DNA from: Caldicellulosiruptor owensensis OL
GTDB taxonomy: Bacteria > Bacillota > Thermoanaerobacteria > Caldicellulosiruptorales > Caldicellulosiruptoraceae
Reading direction: 5' to 3'
NCBI RefSeq assembly: GCF_000166335.1
Contig: NC_014657.1
Location: 736,501 to 800,500, forward strand
Length of the DNA: 64,000 nucleotides
Each line of letters begins with the position of its first letter. Position 1 is the first letter of the stretch. The notes beneath the pieces were generated by a model. The model did no database searches, was not told the DNA's origin, and was given only the letters and a program-made list of their open reading frames with translations. Positions 45,496-55,588 of the stretch are shown here, in pieces. A program made the translations under genes and the position numbers.

Positions 45496-45590
45496 GATAA
45501 AAATTCTTTTTCTTGTTCTAAGCCACCCAAAGATTAAATATTCTTCTTAATATGAAAGATTAACATAAGTTTTTGAAAGGGTGGTTTAGA

Positions 45591-46574
45591 ATGAGAAAAA
45601 GAATTATTTTTTTTACTGTGATTTCTCTTTTAATTTTCTTAGCAGGCTGCAGCTGGGAAAATCTATCTTTCACTTCACAGGAAAGTACTTACGCTAACAA
45701 GAGCACTCAAACAGAGGATAGTATCAAATTTGAGGTTGTGGAAAGTGATGTTTATTTTTCTCAACAAACTAAACAAAGTGAGAATCTTGCAAGTATTAAA
45801 ACTATTTTTTGTGATAAAAATCACAACCTGGTGTTGACAGAAGTTTTCTCAAACAAAACACTTGATATTGCAAAAAGAGGGCTTGAACTTTCCATTTTTT
45901 CTGTTTCTCGCCAGCGCACTCTCAGAATTTTTGGGCTTTTTTGTATTTTTCCTGATACTGTAAAAATAAACTTTTTAAAAATGGAAAAAAACTTTGCAGT
46001 TATTGATTTGAACGCAGAGTTTTATAAACAAAAGTATTTAGATTTTTATATCAGGGCAATAACTTTTTACTTAACATCTTTTGAAAATATAGATAAAGTA
46101 TACTTTTACAATGAAGGGAAAAGCTATACAAACAAAGCCTTTGAGCGAAAAAAAGCGGGGCAGGTTATAATTTTTGTTCCTCAGAAAGTTTTATCAGAGA
46201 TTTTTCTTGTCCCTAAGTGGATAGATATTCCAGATAAATTCAAAAATATTCCTATGACCTTTGCACAAAAAAGCCTAATAAATAGTCTTAGCTATAGATT
46301 TTCTAAGTTAAATGGGTTAAAATTGAATAATGTAAACTTAAAAGAAAAGACTTTGTATATAGACCTATCGAAAGAGCTTTTGAACCTGAAAGGGACTGCT
46401 CAGGTAGATATTATTATTTCTTCAATATGTTTTACTGCAAGGGAAATTGATAAAGAACTTAAATATTTAAAGATCTCAATAGACGGAAAAGAGCCTTATC
46501 TTGATCAGTATGATTTGAGAGATAAAATAGATATGGACCAATTTAAGTTTAACGGTTTAAAAATAAGACTGTGA
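45591..46574 (+). CDS. Lipoprotein with GerMN domains
   Basis: A 327-residue lipoprotein. The signal peptide [20 protein letters not shown] ends in a good lipobox with the cysteine at residue 20. Two repeats of the GerMN fold are visible: about 100-185 ([26 protein letters not shown]) and about 240-320 ([19 protein letters not shown]). In Bacillus gerM, a lipoprotein gene for sporulation and germination, immediately precedes rph, ysnA and ysnB, exactly the order here. ATG 45591 follows AAAGGGTGG. Confidence 0.8.
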   Translation: MRKRIIFFTVISLLIFLAGCSWENLSFTSQESTYANKSTQTEDSIKFEVVESDVYFSQQTKQSENLASIKTIFCDKNHNLVLTEVFSNKTLDIAKRGLELSIFSVSRQRTLRIFGLFCIFPDTVKINFLKMEKNFAVIDLNAEFYKQKYLDFYIRAITFYLTSFENIDKVYFYNEGKSYTNKAFERKKAGQVIIFVPQKVLSEIFLVPKWIDIPDKFKNIPMTFAQKSLINSLSYRFSKLNGLKLNNVNLKEKTLYIDLSKELLNLKGTAQVDIIISSICFTAREIDKELKYLKISIDGKEPYLDQYDLRDKIDMDQFKFNGLKIRL

Positions 46575-46594
46575 AAGGAAGGGAGCAAAAAATA

Positions 46595-47371
46595 ATGAGA
46601 CAAGATCAGAGAGGTTATAATGAACTTAGACCAATAAAAATAACACGAAACTTCATCAAATATGCTGAAGGTTCGTGCCTTATTGAAATGGGCAACACAA
46701 AGGTGATTGTCACAGCAACAATTGACGATAAGGTACCACCATTTAAAAAGGGAAGTGGGGAAGGATGGATAACAGCTGAATACTCCATGCTTCCGCGCGC
46801 AACCCAGCAGAGAAATGTAAGAGATATAAATAAACTGAGGCTCAGTGGAAGAAGTCACGAAATTCAAAGACTCATTGGCAGGGCACTCAGAGCAGGTATA
46901 AACTTTAAAGCGCTCGGAGAAAGGGTCATAATAATAGACTGTGATGTAATTCAAGCAGATGGCGGAACACGCACAGCGTCTATCACTGGCGGGTTTATTG
47001 CCATGTTTGATGCGTGCAAAAAACTTTACGATGAAAAGATAATTGAAAACTTTCCTATAACAGACTTTGTTGCGGCTGTATCTGTGGGAATTTGCGACGG
47101 TGTTGAGATGCTTGACCTTTGCTTTGAAGAAGATTCAAAAGCTGCAGTTGATATGAACCTTGTCATGAACGATAAAGGTGAGTTTATTGAGATACAAGGA
47201 ACTGCTGAAGGAGCTCCTTTTTCATGGGATCAATTCCAGAAACTTTTGGAACTTGGCAAGCAGGGTATACAAAAGATAATAGAAGTACAAAAAGAAGTGT
47301 TAGGACAAGATTGCGAACTTGTTGGGAGTGTGCCAAAAGATGAGGAAACTTCTCGTTGCGACCAAGAATGA
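46595..47371 (+). CDS. rph: Ribonuclease PH
   Basis: A 258-residue phosphorolytic 3'-5' exonuclease that trims tRNA 3' ends. [34 protein letters not shown], the phosphate-binding [34 protein letters not shown] and the [10 protein letters not shown] segment are conserved. ATG 46595 gives the family start [14 protein letters not shown] and lies about 9 bases after GGAAGGGAG; the frame extends upstream to 46571. Overlaps the next gene by 32 bp. Confidence 0.96.
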   Translation: MRQDQRGYNELRPIKITRNFIKYAEGSCLIEMGNTKVIVTATIDDKVPPFKKGSGEGWITAEYSMLPRATQQRNVRDINKLRLSGRSHEIQRLIGRALRAGINFKALGERVIIIDCDVIQADGGTRTASITGGFIAMFDACKKLYDEKIIENFPITDFVAAVSVGICDGVEMLDLCFEEDSKAAVDMNLVMNDKGEFIEIQGTAEGAPFSWDQFQKLLELGKQGIQKIIEVQKEVLGQDCELVGSVPKDEETSRCDQE

Positions 47372-47951
47372 GGGAAAAGCAAAGGAAATAAAGCAGCTCA
47401 TTGGAAGTTATTTTGACGACGTGGTTACACTCAACGATTTTGACAGCAGTGTAAACATAATAGAAGATGGTAGAACATTTGAAGAGAATGCTTTGAAAAA
47501 GGCAAAGATGATATATACCCTTTACGGGCAACCGACACTTGCTGATGATTCTGGTCTTGAAGTGGATGCTTTAGATGGAAGACCGGGTGTGATGTCTGCA
47601 AGGTATGCAGGAGAAAATGCAACAGACGAAGATAGAATAAAAAAGCTTTTGAATGAACTTAAAAGTGTACCAGAAGATAAAAGAGGTGCACAGTTTGTAT
47701 GTGTTCTTGTGTTTATTGACCAGCAGGGTAGAATATATCAAACAAAGGGTATTTGTCGGGGCAAAATTGCCTTTGAGCCAAGAGGTGAAAATGGTTTTGG
47801 TTATGACCCTGTGTTTGTACCTGATGGATTTGACAGGACATTTGCAGAGCTGGATAGCCAAATCAAGAACCAGATATCTCACAGAGCAAAGGCTTTTGAA
47901 AACCTAAAAAAGATTTTGGGTGAGATTTACAATGAAAATACTTGTGATTAG
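47340..47951 (+). CDS. rdgB: XTP/dITP diphosphatase (RdgB/HAM1 family)
   Basis: A 204-residue nucleotide-sanitising enzyme. The N-terminal [44 protein letters not shown] and [12 protein letters not shown], and the C-terminal [14 protein letters not shown] are the family signatures. It hydrolyses non-canonical purine triphosphates. ATG 47340 gives the usual start; the frame is open further upstream inside rph. It overlaps the phosphodiesterase gene by 20 bp. Confidence 0.95.
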   Translation: MRKLLVATKNEGKAKEIKQLIGSYFDDVVTLNDFDSSVNIIEDGRTFEENALKKAKMIYTLYGQPTLADDSGLEVDALDGRPGVMSARYAGENATDEDRIKKLLNELKSVPEDKRGAQFVCVLVFIDQQGRIYQTKGICRGKIAFEPRGENGFGYDPVFVPDGFDRTFAELDSQIKNQISHRAKAFENLKKILGEIYNENTCD

Positions 47952-48408
47952 TGATACACACGGGATTGTATATGATGCACAGAATATCATAAAAAAATAC
48001 GAAAAGAGTGTAGAGATGTGCATTCACCTTGGAGATTTGGTAAAAGATGCCGTTTATCTTCAAAGTAGGTTTCCCAATCTCAAGTTTGAAATTGTCAGGG
48101 GGAACAATGACTTTACAAGGGATTTTCCGTCTGAGAAGATAATTGAGTTTGGTGGCAAAAAGATCCTCATCACCCATGGTCATATGTACTCTGTGAAGTC
48201 TACATATGACCTTATTGTAAATCATGCAAAAGCATTTAGAGTGGATGCCTGTTTTTTTGGTCATACTCATCAGCAGGAAGAGTTTTATTCAGATGGTATC
48301 CTTTTTTTGAATCCCGGAAGTTTGGCTTTTTCGAGAGATGGTTCGAGGTCATTTGCAATAGCAGAAGTTACTCCTTACGGGGTTGTAGCATATTTGGAAA
48401 AGGTGTGA
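47932..48408 (+). CDS. YfcE/MJ0936 family metallophosphoesterase
   Basis: A 158-residue calcineurin-like phosphoesterase. Metal ligands are visible in [31 protein letters not shown] and FGHTHQ. ATG 47932 lies downstream of GGTGAG. It corresponds to YsnB of Bacillus, which follows rdgB in the same order; physiological substrate not established. Confidence 0.92.
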   Translation: MKILVISDTHGIVYDAQNIIKKYEKSVEMCIHLGDLVKDAVYLQSRFPNLKFEIVRGNNDFTRDFPSEKIIEFGGKKILITHGHMYSVKSTYDLIVNHAKAFRVDACFFGHTHQQEEFYSDGILFLNPGSLAFSRDGSRSFAIAEVTPYGVVAYLEKV

Positions 48409-48414
48409 ACGAAA

Positions 48415-48972
48415 TTGATAATAGCACAAGGTGAACTTGTTAATATCAGAGAGGTTAGATGGGGAGACTTAAAATATCTTCAAAAATGGGCAAATGATCC
48501 AGAAGTTGCATATTGGGCAAGGGCAGAGACAAATATTTCAAATGTTACAATAGGAGAGTTTAGAAGATGGTACTACAGGCGTTCCTCCTCTTCTGTTAAA
48601 AGGTTTATCATAGAAACAAAGGAATCAAAAAAGCCTATTGGTTCTATTTCCTATAGAGATTATGATTCTATCAACAAAGTGATAGTTCTTGGCATACATA
48701 TTGGAGAAAAGAACTATTGGGGAAAAGGATTTGGCACCGATGCAATTAAAACATTTGTGAAATACCTTTTTGATACACTTGATATAAATAGAATAGAACT
48801 TGATACTTTCGATGAGAATATAAGGGCAATTAAAGCATATCAAAAGTGCGGTTTTAAAATTGAGGGCGTATTAAGAGAAGCAAGGCTTATTGAAGGAAAA
48901 TTTCATGACGTGATTATTATGGGAATGACAAGAAAAGATTATTTAAAAATAGCAAACAAAATTCAAATATGA
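48415..48972 (+). CDS. GNAT family N-acetyltransferase (RimJ/RimL-like)
   Basis: A 185-residue acetyltransferase. GELVNIREVRWGDLKYLQKWANDPEV at the start, the acetyl-CoA loop IGEKNYWGKGFGTDAIKTFVKYLF and the C-terminal NIRAIKAYQKCGFKIEGVLREA identify the RimJ/RimL type. Substrate (protein N-terminus or amino sugar) is unknown. TTG 48415 is 9 bases after AAGGTG. Confidence 0.85.
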   Translation: MIIAQGELVNIREVRWGDLKYLQKWANDPEVAYWARAETNISNVTIGEFRRWYYRRSSSSVKRFIIETKESKKPIGSISYRDYDSINKVIVLGIHIGEKNYWGKGFGTDAIKTFVKYLFDTLDINRIELDTFDENIRAIKAYQKCGFKIEGVLREARLIEGKFHDVIIMGMTRKDYLKIANKIQI

Positions 48973-48978
48973 TATAAT
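48970..48978 (+). promoter_or_regulatory. Extended -10 promoter for rhaB-deoR
   Basis: TGATATAAT (48970-48978) fits the extended -10 consensus; the -35 region is poor. A regulated promoter is plausible given the DeoR gene downstream. Confidence 0.5.
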
Positions 48979-49022
48979 AAAAACAGACACAAAATAACCA
49001 AAACAGAATAAGGAGGACAAAA

Positions 49023-50444
49023 ATGAAAAGTATAAATTGCATCGGTGCTGATTTTGGTGCGTCAAACGGAAGGATTTTTGTTGGCAGGTTTGATGGGTCT
49101 GTTTTAGAGCTTTATGAGGTTCACAGGTTCGAAAACAATCCTGTGCGGCTTGGCAAAAGTCTTTTTTGGGATTTTCTTTACCTTTTTAACAATCTTAAGA
49201 TTGGAATCTACAAAGCTAAAAAACAGTTTGGAACAATAGAAAGCATAGGAGTTGACACATGGGGTGTTGACTATGGTTTGGTGGACAAGTATGGAAATCT
49301 TATTTCAAATCCCTATCATTATCGTGACCTGAGAACAAAATCAGCTATTGAGGAAGTAGGAAACATTATACCCCTCAATCAGCTGTATAACACCACTGGT
49401 ATTCAATTTATGAATTTCAACACCATTTTCCAGCTGTACATAGACTATAAAACAAGACCTGAAATGATGAAAAATGCTTCTTCGCTTTTGTTCATCCCGG
49501 ATCTTTTTGCTTATTTTTTAACAGGAGAAAAGGTAAACGAATACACTATTGCTTCAACTTCTCAGCTTTTAGATGCCCACAAGAGAACATGGAGTTTTGA
49601 GATAATTGAAAAACTTGGGTTTGAAAAAGATTTGTTTAATGATATAATTTATCCAGGAAATATTTTAGGAAGACTTTCAAAGGAGATTCAAGAAGAGTTT
49701 GAGATAGAAGCCATACCTGTTATAGCAGTGGGGAGTCACGACACAGCTTCAGCTGTTGCGGCAGCGCCGTTTTCTGATGGAAAACAAACAGTTTATCTTA
49801 GCTGCGGTACATGGTCATTGATGGGTGTGGAGCTTGACAGACCTTTAATAAACGAGAAAACATTTGAGAAAAACTTTACAAATGAAGGCGGGGTTGAGAA
49901 CAAAATAAGGTTTTTGAAAAACATCACCGGGCTCTGGATTATTCAACAACTAAAAAGCGCGTGGAGCAAAAAGTTCGAAGAGGTGAGTTATAATCTCATA
50001 AGTGAACTTGCACAAAAATCTGACGTTGATTATGCAATCGATCCTGATAGTCAAGAGTTTTTAGCACCTGTTGATATCATCTCGGAGATAAAGAACTTCT
50101 GCAAAGCACACTTTGAAAAAGAACCACAGACACTTGGCGACATTGCAAGAGCAGCTTACAATGGAATTGTCAAAAAATACCAAAACACAGTTGAGGAGAT
50201 AGAAAACTTAACAGGGCTTAAGATTTCTACAATAAATATGGTTGGCGGTGGTATTAGAGATAAGTATCTTTGCGAGCTTACAGCAAAGTTTACGCAAAGA
50301 GATGTTGTAGCAGGACCTGTTGAGGCAACAGTACTTGGTAATATTCTCATGCAGCTCATAGCCCTGGGTGAGATTAAGAATTTGCAGGAAGGAAGAGAAC
50401 TTCTCAAAAAAAGTGTACAGTTTGAATACTATAAAGGGAGGTAA
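49023..50444 (+). CDS. rhaB: Rhamnulokinase
   Basis: A 473-residue FGGY-family sugar kinase. GADFGASNGRIFVGRFD is the N-terminal phosphate-binding loop, ESIGVDTWGVDYGLVDKYG and VGSHDTASAVAAAP form the sugar and ATP sites, and NMVGGGIRDKYLCELTAKFTQR the C-terminal adenosine motif. The match is to rhamnulokinase rather than xylulokinase or glycerol kinase. It phosphorylates L-rhamnulose in rhamnose catabolism, relevant to plant pectin. The DeoR regulator follows 8 bp later; isomerase and aldolase are not in the window. Confidence 0.9.
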   Translation: MKSINCIGADFGASNGRIFVGRFDGSVLELYEVHRFENNPVRLGKSLFWDFLYLFNNLKIGIYKAKKQFGTIESIGVDTWGVDYGLVDKYGNLISNPYHYRDLRTKSAIEEVGNIIPLNQLYNTTGIQFMNFNTIFQLYIDYKTRPEMMKNASSLLFIPDLFAYFLTGEKVNEYTIASTSQLLDAHKRTWSFEIIEKLGFEKDLFNDIIYPGNILGRLSKEIQEEFEIEAIPVIAVGSHDTASAVAAAPFSDGKQTVYLSCGTWSLMGVELDRPLINEKTFEKNFTNEGGVENKIRFLKNITGLWIIQQLKSAWSKKFEEVSYNLISELAQKSDVDYAIDPDSQEFLAPVDIISEIKNFCKAHFEKEPQTLGDIARAAYNGIVKKYQNTVEEIENLTGLKISTINMVGGGIRDKYLCELTAKFTQRDVVAGPVEATVLGNILMQLIALGEIKNLQEGRELLKKSVQFEYYKGR

Positions 50445-50452
50445 GAAGAAAA

Positions 50453-51217
50453 GTGCTTGCGATTGAGCGAAGACAAAAGATTATGGCAATGCTGAACGAA
50501 AACAAGAGTGTGCTTGTTCCGGAGCTTGCAAAACTTTTCAATGTTACAGAAGAGACGATAAGACGTGACCTTGAAAAGCTTGAAAAAGAAGGTCTTTTGA
50601 AAAGGACATATGGTGGGGCAGTACTGGTTGAGAACTACAATGTTGATATTCCTTTTGAGTTCAGAAATGTCACAAATATTGAGGGTAAAAAGCAGATAGC
50701 ATTGAATTTGATAAAGTACATTGAAGATGGCGATACTCTTGTGATGGACTCGAGTACATCTGCGCTTCAGGTTGCAAAGCTTTTAAAAACAAAAAAGAAA
50801 ATAACTGTCATTACAAACTCAGAGCAGATAATCAATGAGCTGAAAGTTTTTGAAGATACAATAAAGGTTATTTCAACTGGTGGGACGCTGAGAAACAAGT
50901 CTTTGTCACTTGTTGGACCAATAGCTGAGCAGACTTTGCGGTCTTTAAATGCAAACAAAGCAATAATATCATGTAAAGGTTTTGATATTGAAAAGGGATT
51001 TACAGAATCAAACGAGCTTGAAGCTCAGGTCAAAAAGCTCATGATTGAGATAGCAGACAAGGTTTACATGATAGCTGACCACACAAAGATGAACAAGACG
51101 GCTTTAGTAAACATTGCCACACTTGACGATGTTGATTTTATCTTCACAGACAAGATCCTCCCGCCAAGTCAAGAAAATGCAATCAGGGAGAAAAATGTAG
51201 AGATTGTATATTGCTAA
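50453..51217 (+). CDS. DeoR family transcriptional regulator
   Basis: A 254-residue regulator. The N-terminal helix-turn-helix, ERRQKIMAMLNENKSVLVPELAKLFNVTEETIRRDLEKLEKEGLLKRTYGGAVL, is the DeoR hallmark; residues about 75-235 form the sugar-phosphate sensing DeoRC domain (DGDTLVMDSSTSALQVAKLL, ISTGGTLRNKSLSLVGP). It is encoded in the rhamnulokinase operon and probably responds to rhamnulose-1-phosphate or a related ester. GTG 50453 follows GGGAGGTAAGAAG. Confidence 0.9.
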   Translation: MLAIERRQKIMAMLNENKSVLVPELAKLFNVTEETIRRDLEKLEKEGLLKRTYGGAVLVENYNVDIPFEFRNVTNIEGKKQIALNLIKYIEDGDTLVMDSSTSALQVAKLLKTKKKITVITNSEQIINELKVFEDTIKVISTGGTLRNKSLSLVGPIAEQTLRSLNANKAIISCKGFDIEKGFTESNELEAQVKKLMIEIADKVYMIADHTKMNKTALVNIATLDDVDFIFTDKILPPSQENAIREKNVEIVYC

Positions 51218-51242
51218 AAAAGGGGCCAACAGCCCCTTTTTT
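51216..51242. terminator. Bidirectional terminator between deoR and aroA
   Basis: AAAAAAGGGGC (51216-51226) pairs with GCCCCTTTTTT (51232-51242) around a CAACA-type loop, with T-runs on both strands. Confidence 0.92.
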
Positions 51243-52542
51243 ATATTTTTTTTGTTGACGAAAAAAGAATGTCGTAAAAGTTCGGGAAAGAGATTGATGC
51301 ACAGTCTGCATCCAAAATGGTACTCTCACCTTCGACTGCACACGCCATGATAGATGCAGCCATTGCTATTCTGTGGTCTTTATATGAATTTACAATTGCA
51401 CTTTTGAGTTTTTCCCTTGAGCCTATTATTTCAAGTCCATTTTCAAGTTCATGGCACTCAGCACCAAAACTTCTAAGCATCTGAGCTGTTGTTTTTATTC
51501 TATCGCTCTCTTTTACCCTTAGCTCTGAAGCGTTATCGATTATAGTTTTACCTTCGGCAAACGCTGCTGCAACTGCCAAAATAGGTATTTCGTCTATGAT
51601 GCGGGGAATATCGTTTTTGTCAACTTTTACACCTTTTAGGTTGCTGCTTCTTGCGACTATTTTTCCCACAAGCTCTCCATTTCTATTTTCTACATCTTCG
51701 ATAGTAATATCAGCACCCATTTGTTTTAGAACATCAATTATACCTGTTCTTGTTGGGTTTAAAATGCAGTTTTCAATTACCACAGAGCTATTCTCACATA
51801 TTAGCGCAAGAACAATAAAAAAAGCTGCAGATGATATGTCAGAAGGAATTTTTATCTTTATGCTGGAAAGTTGACTTGGTAGTATCTCTACTGTATATAC
51901 CCCATCTTCTTCCCAGCTTTTTATATTTGCACCTGCGTGTTTTAACATCAGTTCTGTGTGGTCTCTTGATTTAGGACTCTCTTTTAAAATACTTTTACCT
52001 TCGGCTCTTAAAGATGCAAAAATCAATGCAGATTTTACCTGTGCACTTGGAATAGGTAAGGTATATTCAATAGGTTTCAGATTCTTGTTACCTTTTACCC
52101 TGATAGGCAGGAAATCTTCTTTTTCCAAAAATTCAAACTTTGCACCCATCTGAGAAAGAGGCAGAGTAACCCTTTTCATTGGTCTTTTTTTAAGGGAGTT
52201 GTCACCTGTCAAAATAGACTCAAATTCCTGGGTGGATAAAATCCCAAGAAGAAGTCTTGCGGTTGTTCCTGAATTTTGACAGTCTAAGGACTTTTCCGGA
52301 GCAACGAAATTGAAGTTATTTCCTTTTACGATTATTTTATCATTTCGAATTTCTATGTCAATTCCAAGATTTTTAAAACAATTGATGGTTGCAAGGCAAT
52401 CATCCGAAAAGAGAAAGTTTTCTATCTCTGTCACACCTTTTGCCAGACTGCCAATCATGATACTTCTGTGGGATATTGACTTGTCAGGCGGGATAATTAT
52501 ATTTGAGTTTATTTTTCTTTTTCCGTTTATCTTAACATTCAT
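51241..52542 (-). CDS. aroA: 3-phosphoshikimate 1-carboxyvinyltransferase (EPSP synthase)
   Basis: A 433-residue EPSP synthase with PPDKSISHRSIMIGSLAKG at the N-terminus, LDCQNSGTTARLLLGIL, RPMKRVTLPLSQMG, PSAQVKSALIFASLRAEG and the C-terminal ELRVKESDRIKTTAQML and DHRIAMAASIMA. It condenses shikimate-3-phosphate with PEP. The inhibitor-sensing loop reads LLLGILS rather than the GNAGT-based class I form (NSGTTARL), fitting class II bacterial enzymes. ATG overlaps tyrA by 4 bp; last gene of the operon. Confidence 0.96.
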   Translation of the reverse strand: MNVKINGKRKINSNIIIPPDKSISHRSIMIGSLAKGVTEIENFLFSDDCLATINCFKNLGIDIEIRNDKIIVKGNNFNFVAPEKSLDCQNSGTTARLLLGILSTQEFESILTGDNSLKKRPMKRVTLPLSQMGAKFEFLEKEDFLPIRVKGNKNLKPIEYTLPIPSAQVKSALIFASLRAEGKSILKESPKSRDHTELMLKHAGANIKSWEEDGVYTVEILPSQLSSIKIKIPSDISSAAFFIVLALICENSSVVIENCILNPTRTGIIDVLKQMGADITIEDVENRNGELVGKIVARSSNLKGVKVDKNDIPRIIDEIPILAVAAAFAEGKTIIDNASELRVKESDRIKTTAQMLRSFGAECHELENGLEIIGSREKLKSAIVNSYKDHRIAMAASIMACAVEGESTILDADCASISFPNFYDILFSSTKKI

Positions 52543-53381
52543 TTACCATCACTCACAATCTTATCTCTAATTAATTTTGCTTTTTCAAAATAGGAATAAA
52601 TTTCATTATAGTTTTGGTTTTGCAAACTTAATTTAAAGTTTTTAAGAAGTTCAATGTAAGACTCAATAAGTTCAAGCAACGTGTTCTTGTTTGAAACTGA
52701 TATATCTGCCCACATTTTTGGACTGGAGGAGGAGATACGGGTTATATCTTTAAATCCTCCTCCAGCAAATTTGCAATATATCTCGCTGCTGTTTAACATA
52801 TTCACAAGTCCTGCAGACACAACATGAGGAAGGTGTGAAATAACAGCTGTTATTTTGTCATGAAGTTCAAAATCAATCTCCTCGACCTTACATCCTATTG
52901 ATTGTAATAGTTTCTTGAGCTTTTCAATATCCTCTTTTCTATTAATTTCGGTTGGAGTTATGAAATAGTATGCACCATTAAAGAGCGCATCAAACGAATG
53001 TTCATAACCTATCTTTTCAGTGCCTGCCATTGGATGTCCACCGATGAAATTTTTAATTTTATGTTCGATAGAATACTTGCAAATCTGAGTTTTTGTACTT
53101 CCAACATCTGTTATAATTCCATTTTTAATTTTTGATGCTAATTTGCCAAGAATAGGTATACTTTCTAATACAGGGACACATATAAAAGTAAAGGCATACT
53201 CATCTTCTGTTTCATCTAAATTTTCAATCTTCTCTTTTACAATGCCTTCATAAATAGCCTTTTCAACTGCAGTTTTATTTACATCATAAGCGTGGATTTC
53301 ATACCCGCATTTATTAAACGCTTTTGCGAGTGAACCACCAATAAGACCAAGTCCTGCTATGAGTATCCTTTCTCTCACCAT
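52539..53381 (-). CDS. tyrA: Prephenate dehydrogenase
   Basis: A 280-residue enzyme. The NAD-binding loop ILIAGLGLIGGSLAKAF lies at the N-terminus; GGHPMAGTEKIGYEHS and VISHLPHVVSAGLVN carry the prephenate site, and FAGGGFKDITRISSSSPKMWADIS completes it. It converts prephenate to 4-hydroxyphenylpyruvate for tyrosine. No ACT or chorismate mutase domain is attached. It lies 5 bp from aroF and overlaps aroA by 4 bp. Confidence 0.95.
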   Translation of the reverse strand: MVRERILIAGLGLIGGSLAKAFNKCGYEIHAYDVNKTAVEKAIYEGIVKEKIENLDETEDEYAFTFICVPVLESIPILGKLASKIKNGIITDVGSTKTQICKYSIEHKIKNFIGGHPMAGTEKIGYEHSFDALFNGAYYFITPTEINRKEDIEKLKKLLQSIGCKVEEIDFELHDKITAVISHLPHVVSAGLVNMLNSSEIYCKFAGGGFKDITRISSSSPKMWADISVSNKNTLLELIESYIELLKNFKLSLQNQNYNEIYSYFEKAKLIRDKIVSDGK

Positions 53382-53386
53382 TTCCT

Positions 53387-54400
53387 CTATACACTCTTTC
53401 CAATTGATTTTGCTATTAAAGTTATCTCTTTTACAAGCTTGTCAAACTCATCGGGCGTGATTGACTGAGGACCGTCAGAGAGAGCCTTTTGCGGGTTTGG
53501 ATGGACCTCAATCATAAGCCCATCAGCTCCTGCTGCAATTGCCGCTTTTGAAAGTGCTGAAACATACTTTGCTTTTCCTGCTGCATGGCTCGGGTCAACT
53601 ATTATCGGAAGGTGGCTTTTTTCTTTTATCACAGGAATTGATGAAATGTCCAAAGTGTTTCTTGTTGCTGTCTCAAATGTCCTTATTCCTCTTTCACACA
53701 AAATAACATTTGGATTTCCTTCGCTCAAGATGTATTCAGCAGCATTCAGCCACTCTTCAATTGTTGCCGCCAGGCCTCTTTTGAGAAGAACTGGTTTGTC
53801 TTGTCTTCCCACATATTTTAGCAAATTAAAATTTTGCATATTTCTTGCACCAATTTGGAAAATATCTACATAATCATACGCTCTGTCAACAGCACTTTCG
53901 CTTATTACCTCTGTTATAACTAAAAGGTCATACTTTTGTGCAGCTTCTTTCAAGATTTTCAATCCTTCTTCTTCAAGACCCTGAAAAGAATATGGAGATG
54001 TTCTTGGCTTATAAGCTCCGCCACGCAGGATTTTAGCGCCGCTTCTTTTAATCTTTTCTGCAACTTCAAACATCTGCTCATAACTTTCAATTGCACAAGG
54101 ACCACCAATGAGTGTGATTGAGTCTCCGCCAATCTCTACATCTTTGATTTTTATAACTGTAGGTTCGGGTTTGAAGGTTCTGCTTGCGAGTTTGTAGCTC
54201 TCAAGGATTGGTATTATTCTATCAACGCCTGGTAAAAGTTCAACAGGGACATCAGACAGAATTCTCTCATCGCCAATAACACCAATCACAGTTCTTTCAA
54301 CGCCCTGTGAAATGTGGGGTCTAAGGCCCAGTGATGTGATGAGTTTTACAACCTCTTCAATATCTGACTCTTTACAGTCCTTTTTCATTACAATAATCAT
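53387..54400 (-). CDS. aroF: 3-deoxy-7-phosphoheptulonate synthase (DAHP synthase)
   Basis: A 337-residue type I-beta DAHP synthase. An N-terminal ferredoxin-like regulatory domain (1-68) precedes the barrel with GPCAIESYEQMFEVAEKIK, LRGGAYKPRTSPYSFQGL, IGARNMQNFNLLK, LLKRGLAATIEEWL, ILCERGIRTFE, and IVDPSHAAGK. It catalyses the first step of aromatic synthesis. The start is placed at MIIVMKKD (54400), 8 bases after GGAGG; the frame is open to 54466. The N-terminal domain suggests feedback control. Confidence 0.95.
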   Translation of the reverse strand: MIIVMKKDCKESDIEEVVKLITSLGLRPHISQGVERTVIGVIGDERILSDVPVELLPGVDRIIPILESYKLASRTFKPEPTVIKIKDVEIGGDSITLIGGPCAIESYEQMFEVAEKIKRSGAKILRGGAYKPRTSPYSFQGLEEEGLKILKEAAQKYDLLVITEVISESAVDRAYDYVDIFQIGARNMQNFNLLKYVGRQDKPVLLKRGLAATIEEWLNAAEYILSEGNPNVILCERGIRTFETATRNTLDISSIPVIKEKSHLPIIVDPSHAAGKAKYVSALSKAAIAAGADGLMIEVHPNPQKALSDGPQSITPDEFDKLVKEITLIAKSIGKSV

Positions 54401-54477
54401 ATTCATCGCCTCCATACTACCATTTTTTACTTTTCCACAGATTTTATCCGTTCTACCGTACTTCAAAGCATTTTCGT

Positions 54478-55554
54478 TTAGAGGACTTCTTTTAACGCCA
54501 TTATAAATCCCATATTATCACTCTCCAGTCCTGTTGTAACTCTTAAATATGTTGGCATTTCAAATATATCGCCTGGTCTTACAATTATACCTTTTAAAAG
54601 AAGCTTTTTAAATACCTCAACAGCATCTTTCTTTACATCTACCATTACAAAATTTCCATACGATTTTATATAGGGAAGCCCCATTTGTTCAAAGCTTTTA
54701 TAGAAAAATTCAAGAGACTTTTTGTTAAGTTCTTTTGCCTTTTTTATATGTTCTTCATCATCAAGGGCAACAGAAGCTGCAATTTGTGCCAGATGATTTA
54801 CATTAAAAGGTGGTCTTACTCTGTTTAATTTTTCAATTATATCCTCTGATGCTATCGCATACCCAACTCTTAAAGCGGCAAGACCATAAATCTTTGAAAA
54901 TGTCTGAAGAACAATAAGGTTTCCAAATTCATTGAGCCACTCTAAAGCGTCTGGATATTCTGGGTCATCAATGTATTCTTTATAAGCTTGGTCAACAACA
55001 ACTGCAATGTGTGAAGGTACTGACTTTATAAACTCGTATAACTCCTTTCTTGTAACAATTGTACCGGTTGGATTGTTTGGATTGCAAATCCATATTACCT
55101 TTGTTTTCTCATTTATATTGTCGTAGAAAGCTTGCAAATCATGTGTAAAATCTTTTAGTGGAAGTTCAATTGGTACACCGCCCATCACTTTTGTGACAGT
55201 TTCATATCGGGGGAAAGAAGGTTTTGCCATTATTGCATTGTCACCTGGATTTATGAATACAGCAGCAATAAATTGTGTGATTTCGTCAGAACCTGCCCCA
55301 ATAAGTATTTGTGATGGTTTTACACCCAGCTTTTTTGAAAGTTTGAGTTTTAGTTCTGTACAGTTTCCGTCCGGGTAAATACCAAGTTCATCCAAGTTTT
55401 GCATCAAAGCTTTTTTCACATTTTGTGATGGCCCCAAAGGATTTTCATTTGAAGCAAGTTTTATTACCTTTTCAAGGCCAAGTTCTCTTTTTACCTCTGA
55501 AATAGGTTTGCCAGGGATATAGGGAGAAATTGTATTAATTACTTCTCTGAACAA
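54478..55554 (-). CDS. hisC: Histidinol-phosphate aminotransferase (aromatic aminotransferase)
   Basis: A 358-residue class I/II aminotransferase. KLASNENPLGPS, ILIGAGSDEITQFIAAVF, WICNPNNPTGTIV, VVVDQAYKEYID, and the lysine segment LQTFSKIYGLAALRVGYAIA are intact. By sequence it is HisC-like; its place at the head of the aromatic operon suggests it transaminates phenylpyruvate and 4-hydroxyphenylpyruvate as in other bacteria. TTG 55554 follows TTAGGGGTG. Confidence 0.88.
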   Translation of the reverse strand: MFREVINTISPYIPGKPISEVKRELGLEKVIKLASNENPLGPSQNVKKALMQNLDELGIYPDGNCTELKLKLSKKLGVKPSQILIGAGSDEITQFIAAVFINPGDNAIMAKPSFPRYETVTKVMGGVPIELPLKDFTHDLQAFYDNINEKTKVIWICNPNNPTGTIVTRKELYEFIKSVPSHIAVVVDQAYKEYIDDPEYPDALEWLNEFGNLIVLQTFSKIYGLAALRVGYAIASEDIIEKLNRVRPPFNVNHLAQIAASVALDDEEHIKKAKELNKKSLEFFYKSFEQMGLPYIKSYGNFVMVDVKKDAVEVFKKLLLKGIIVRPGDIFEMPTYLRVTTGLESDNMGFIMALKEVL

Positions 55555-55588
55555 ATTAGCACACCCCTAACTTGTGATTTTCAATAAT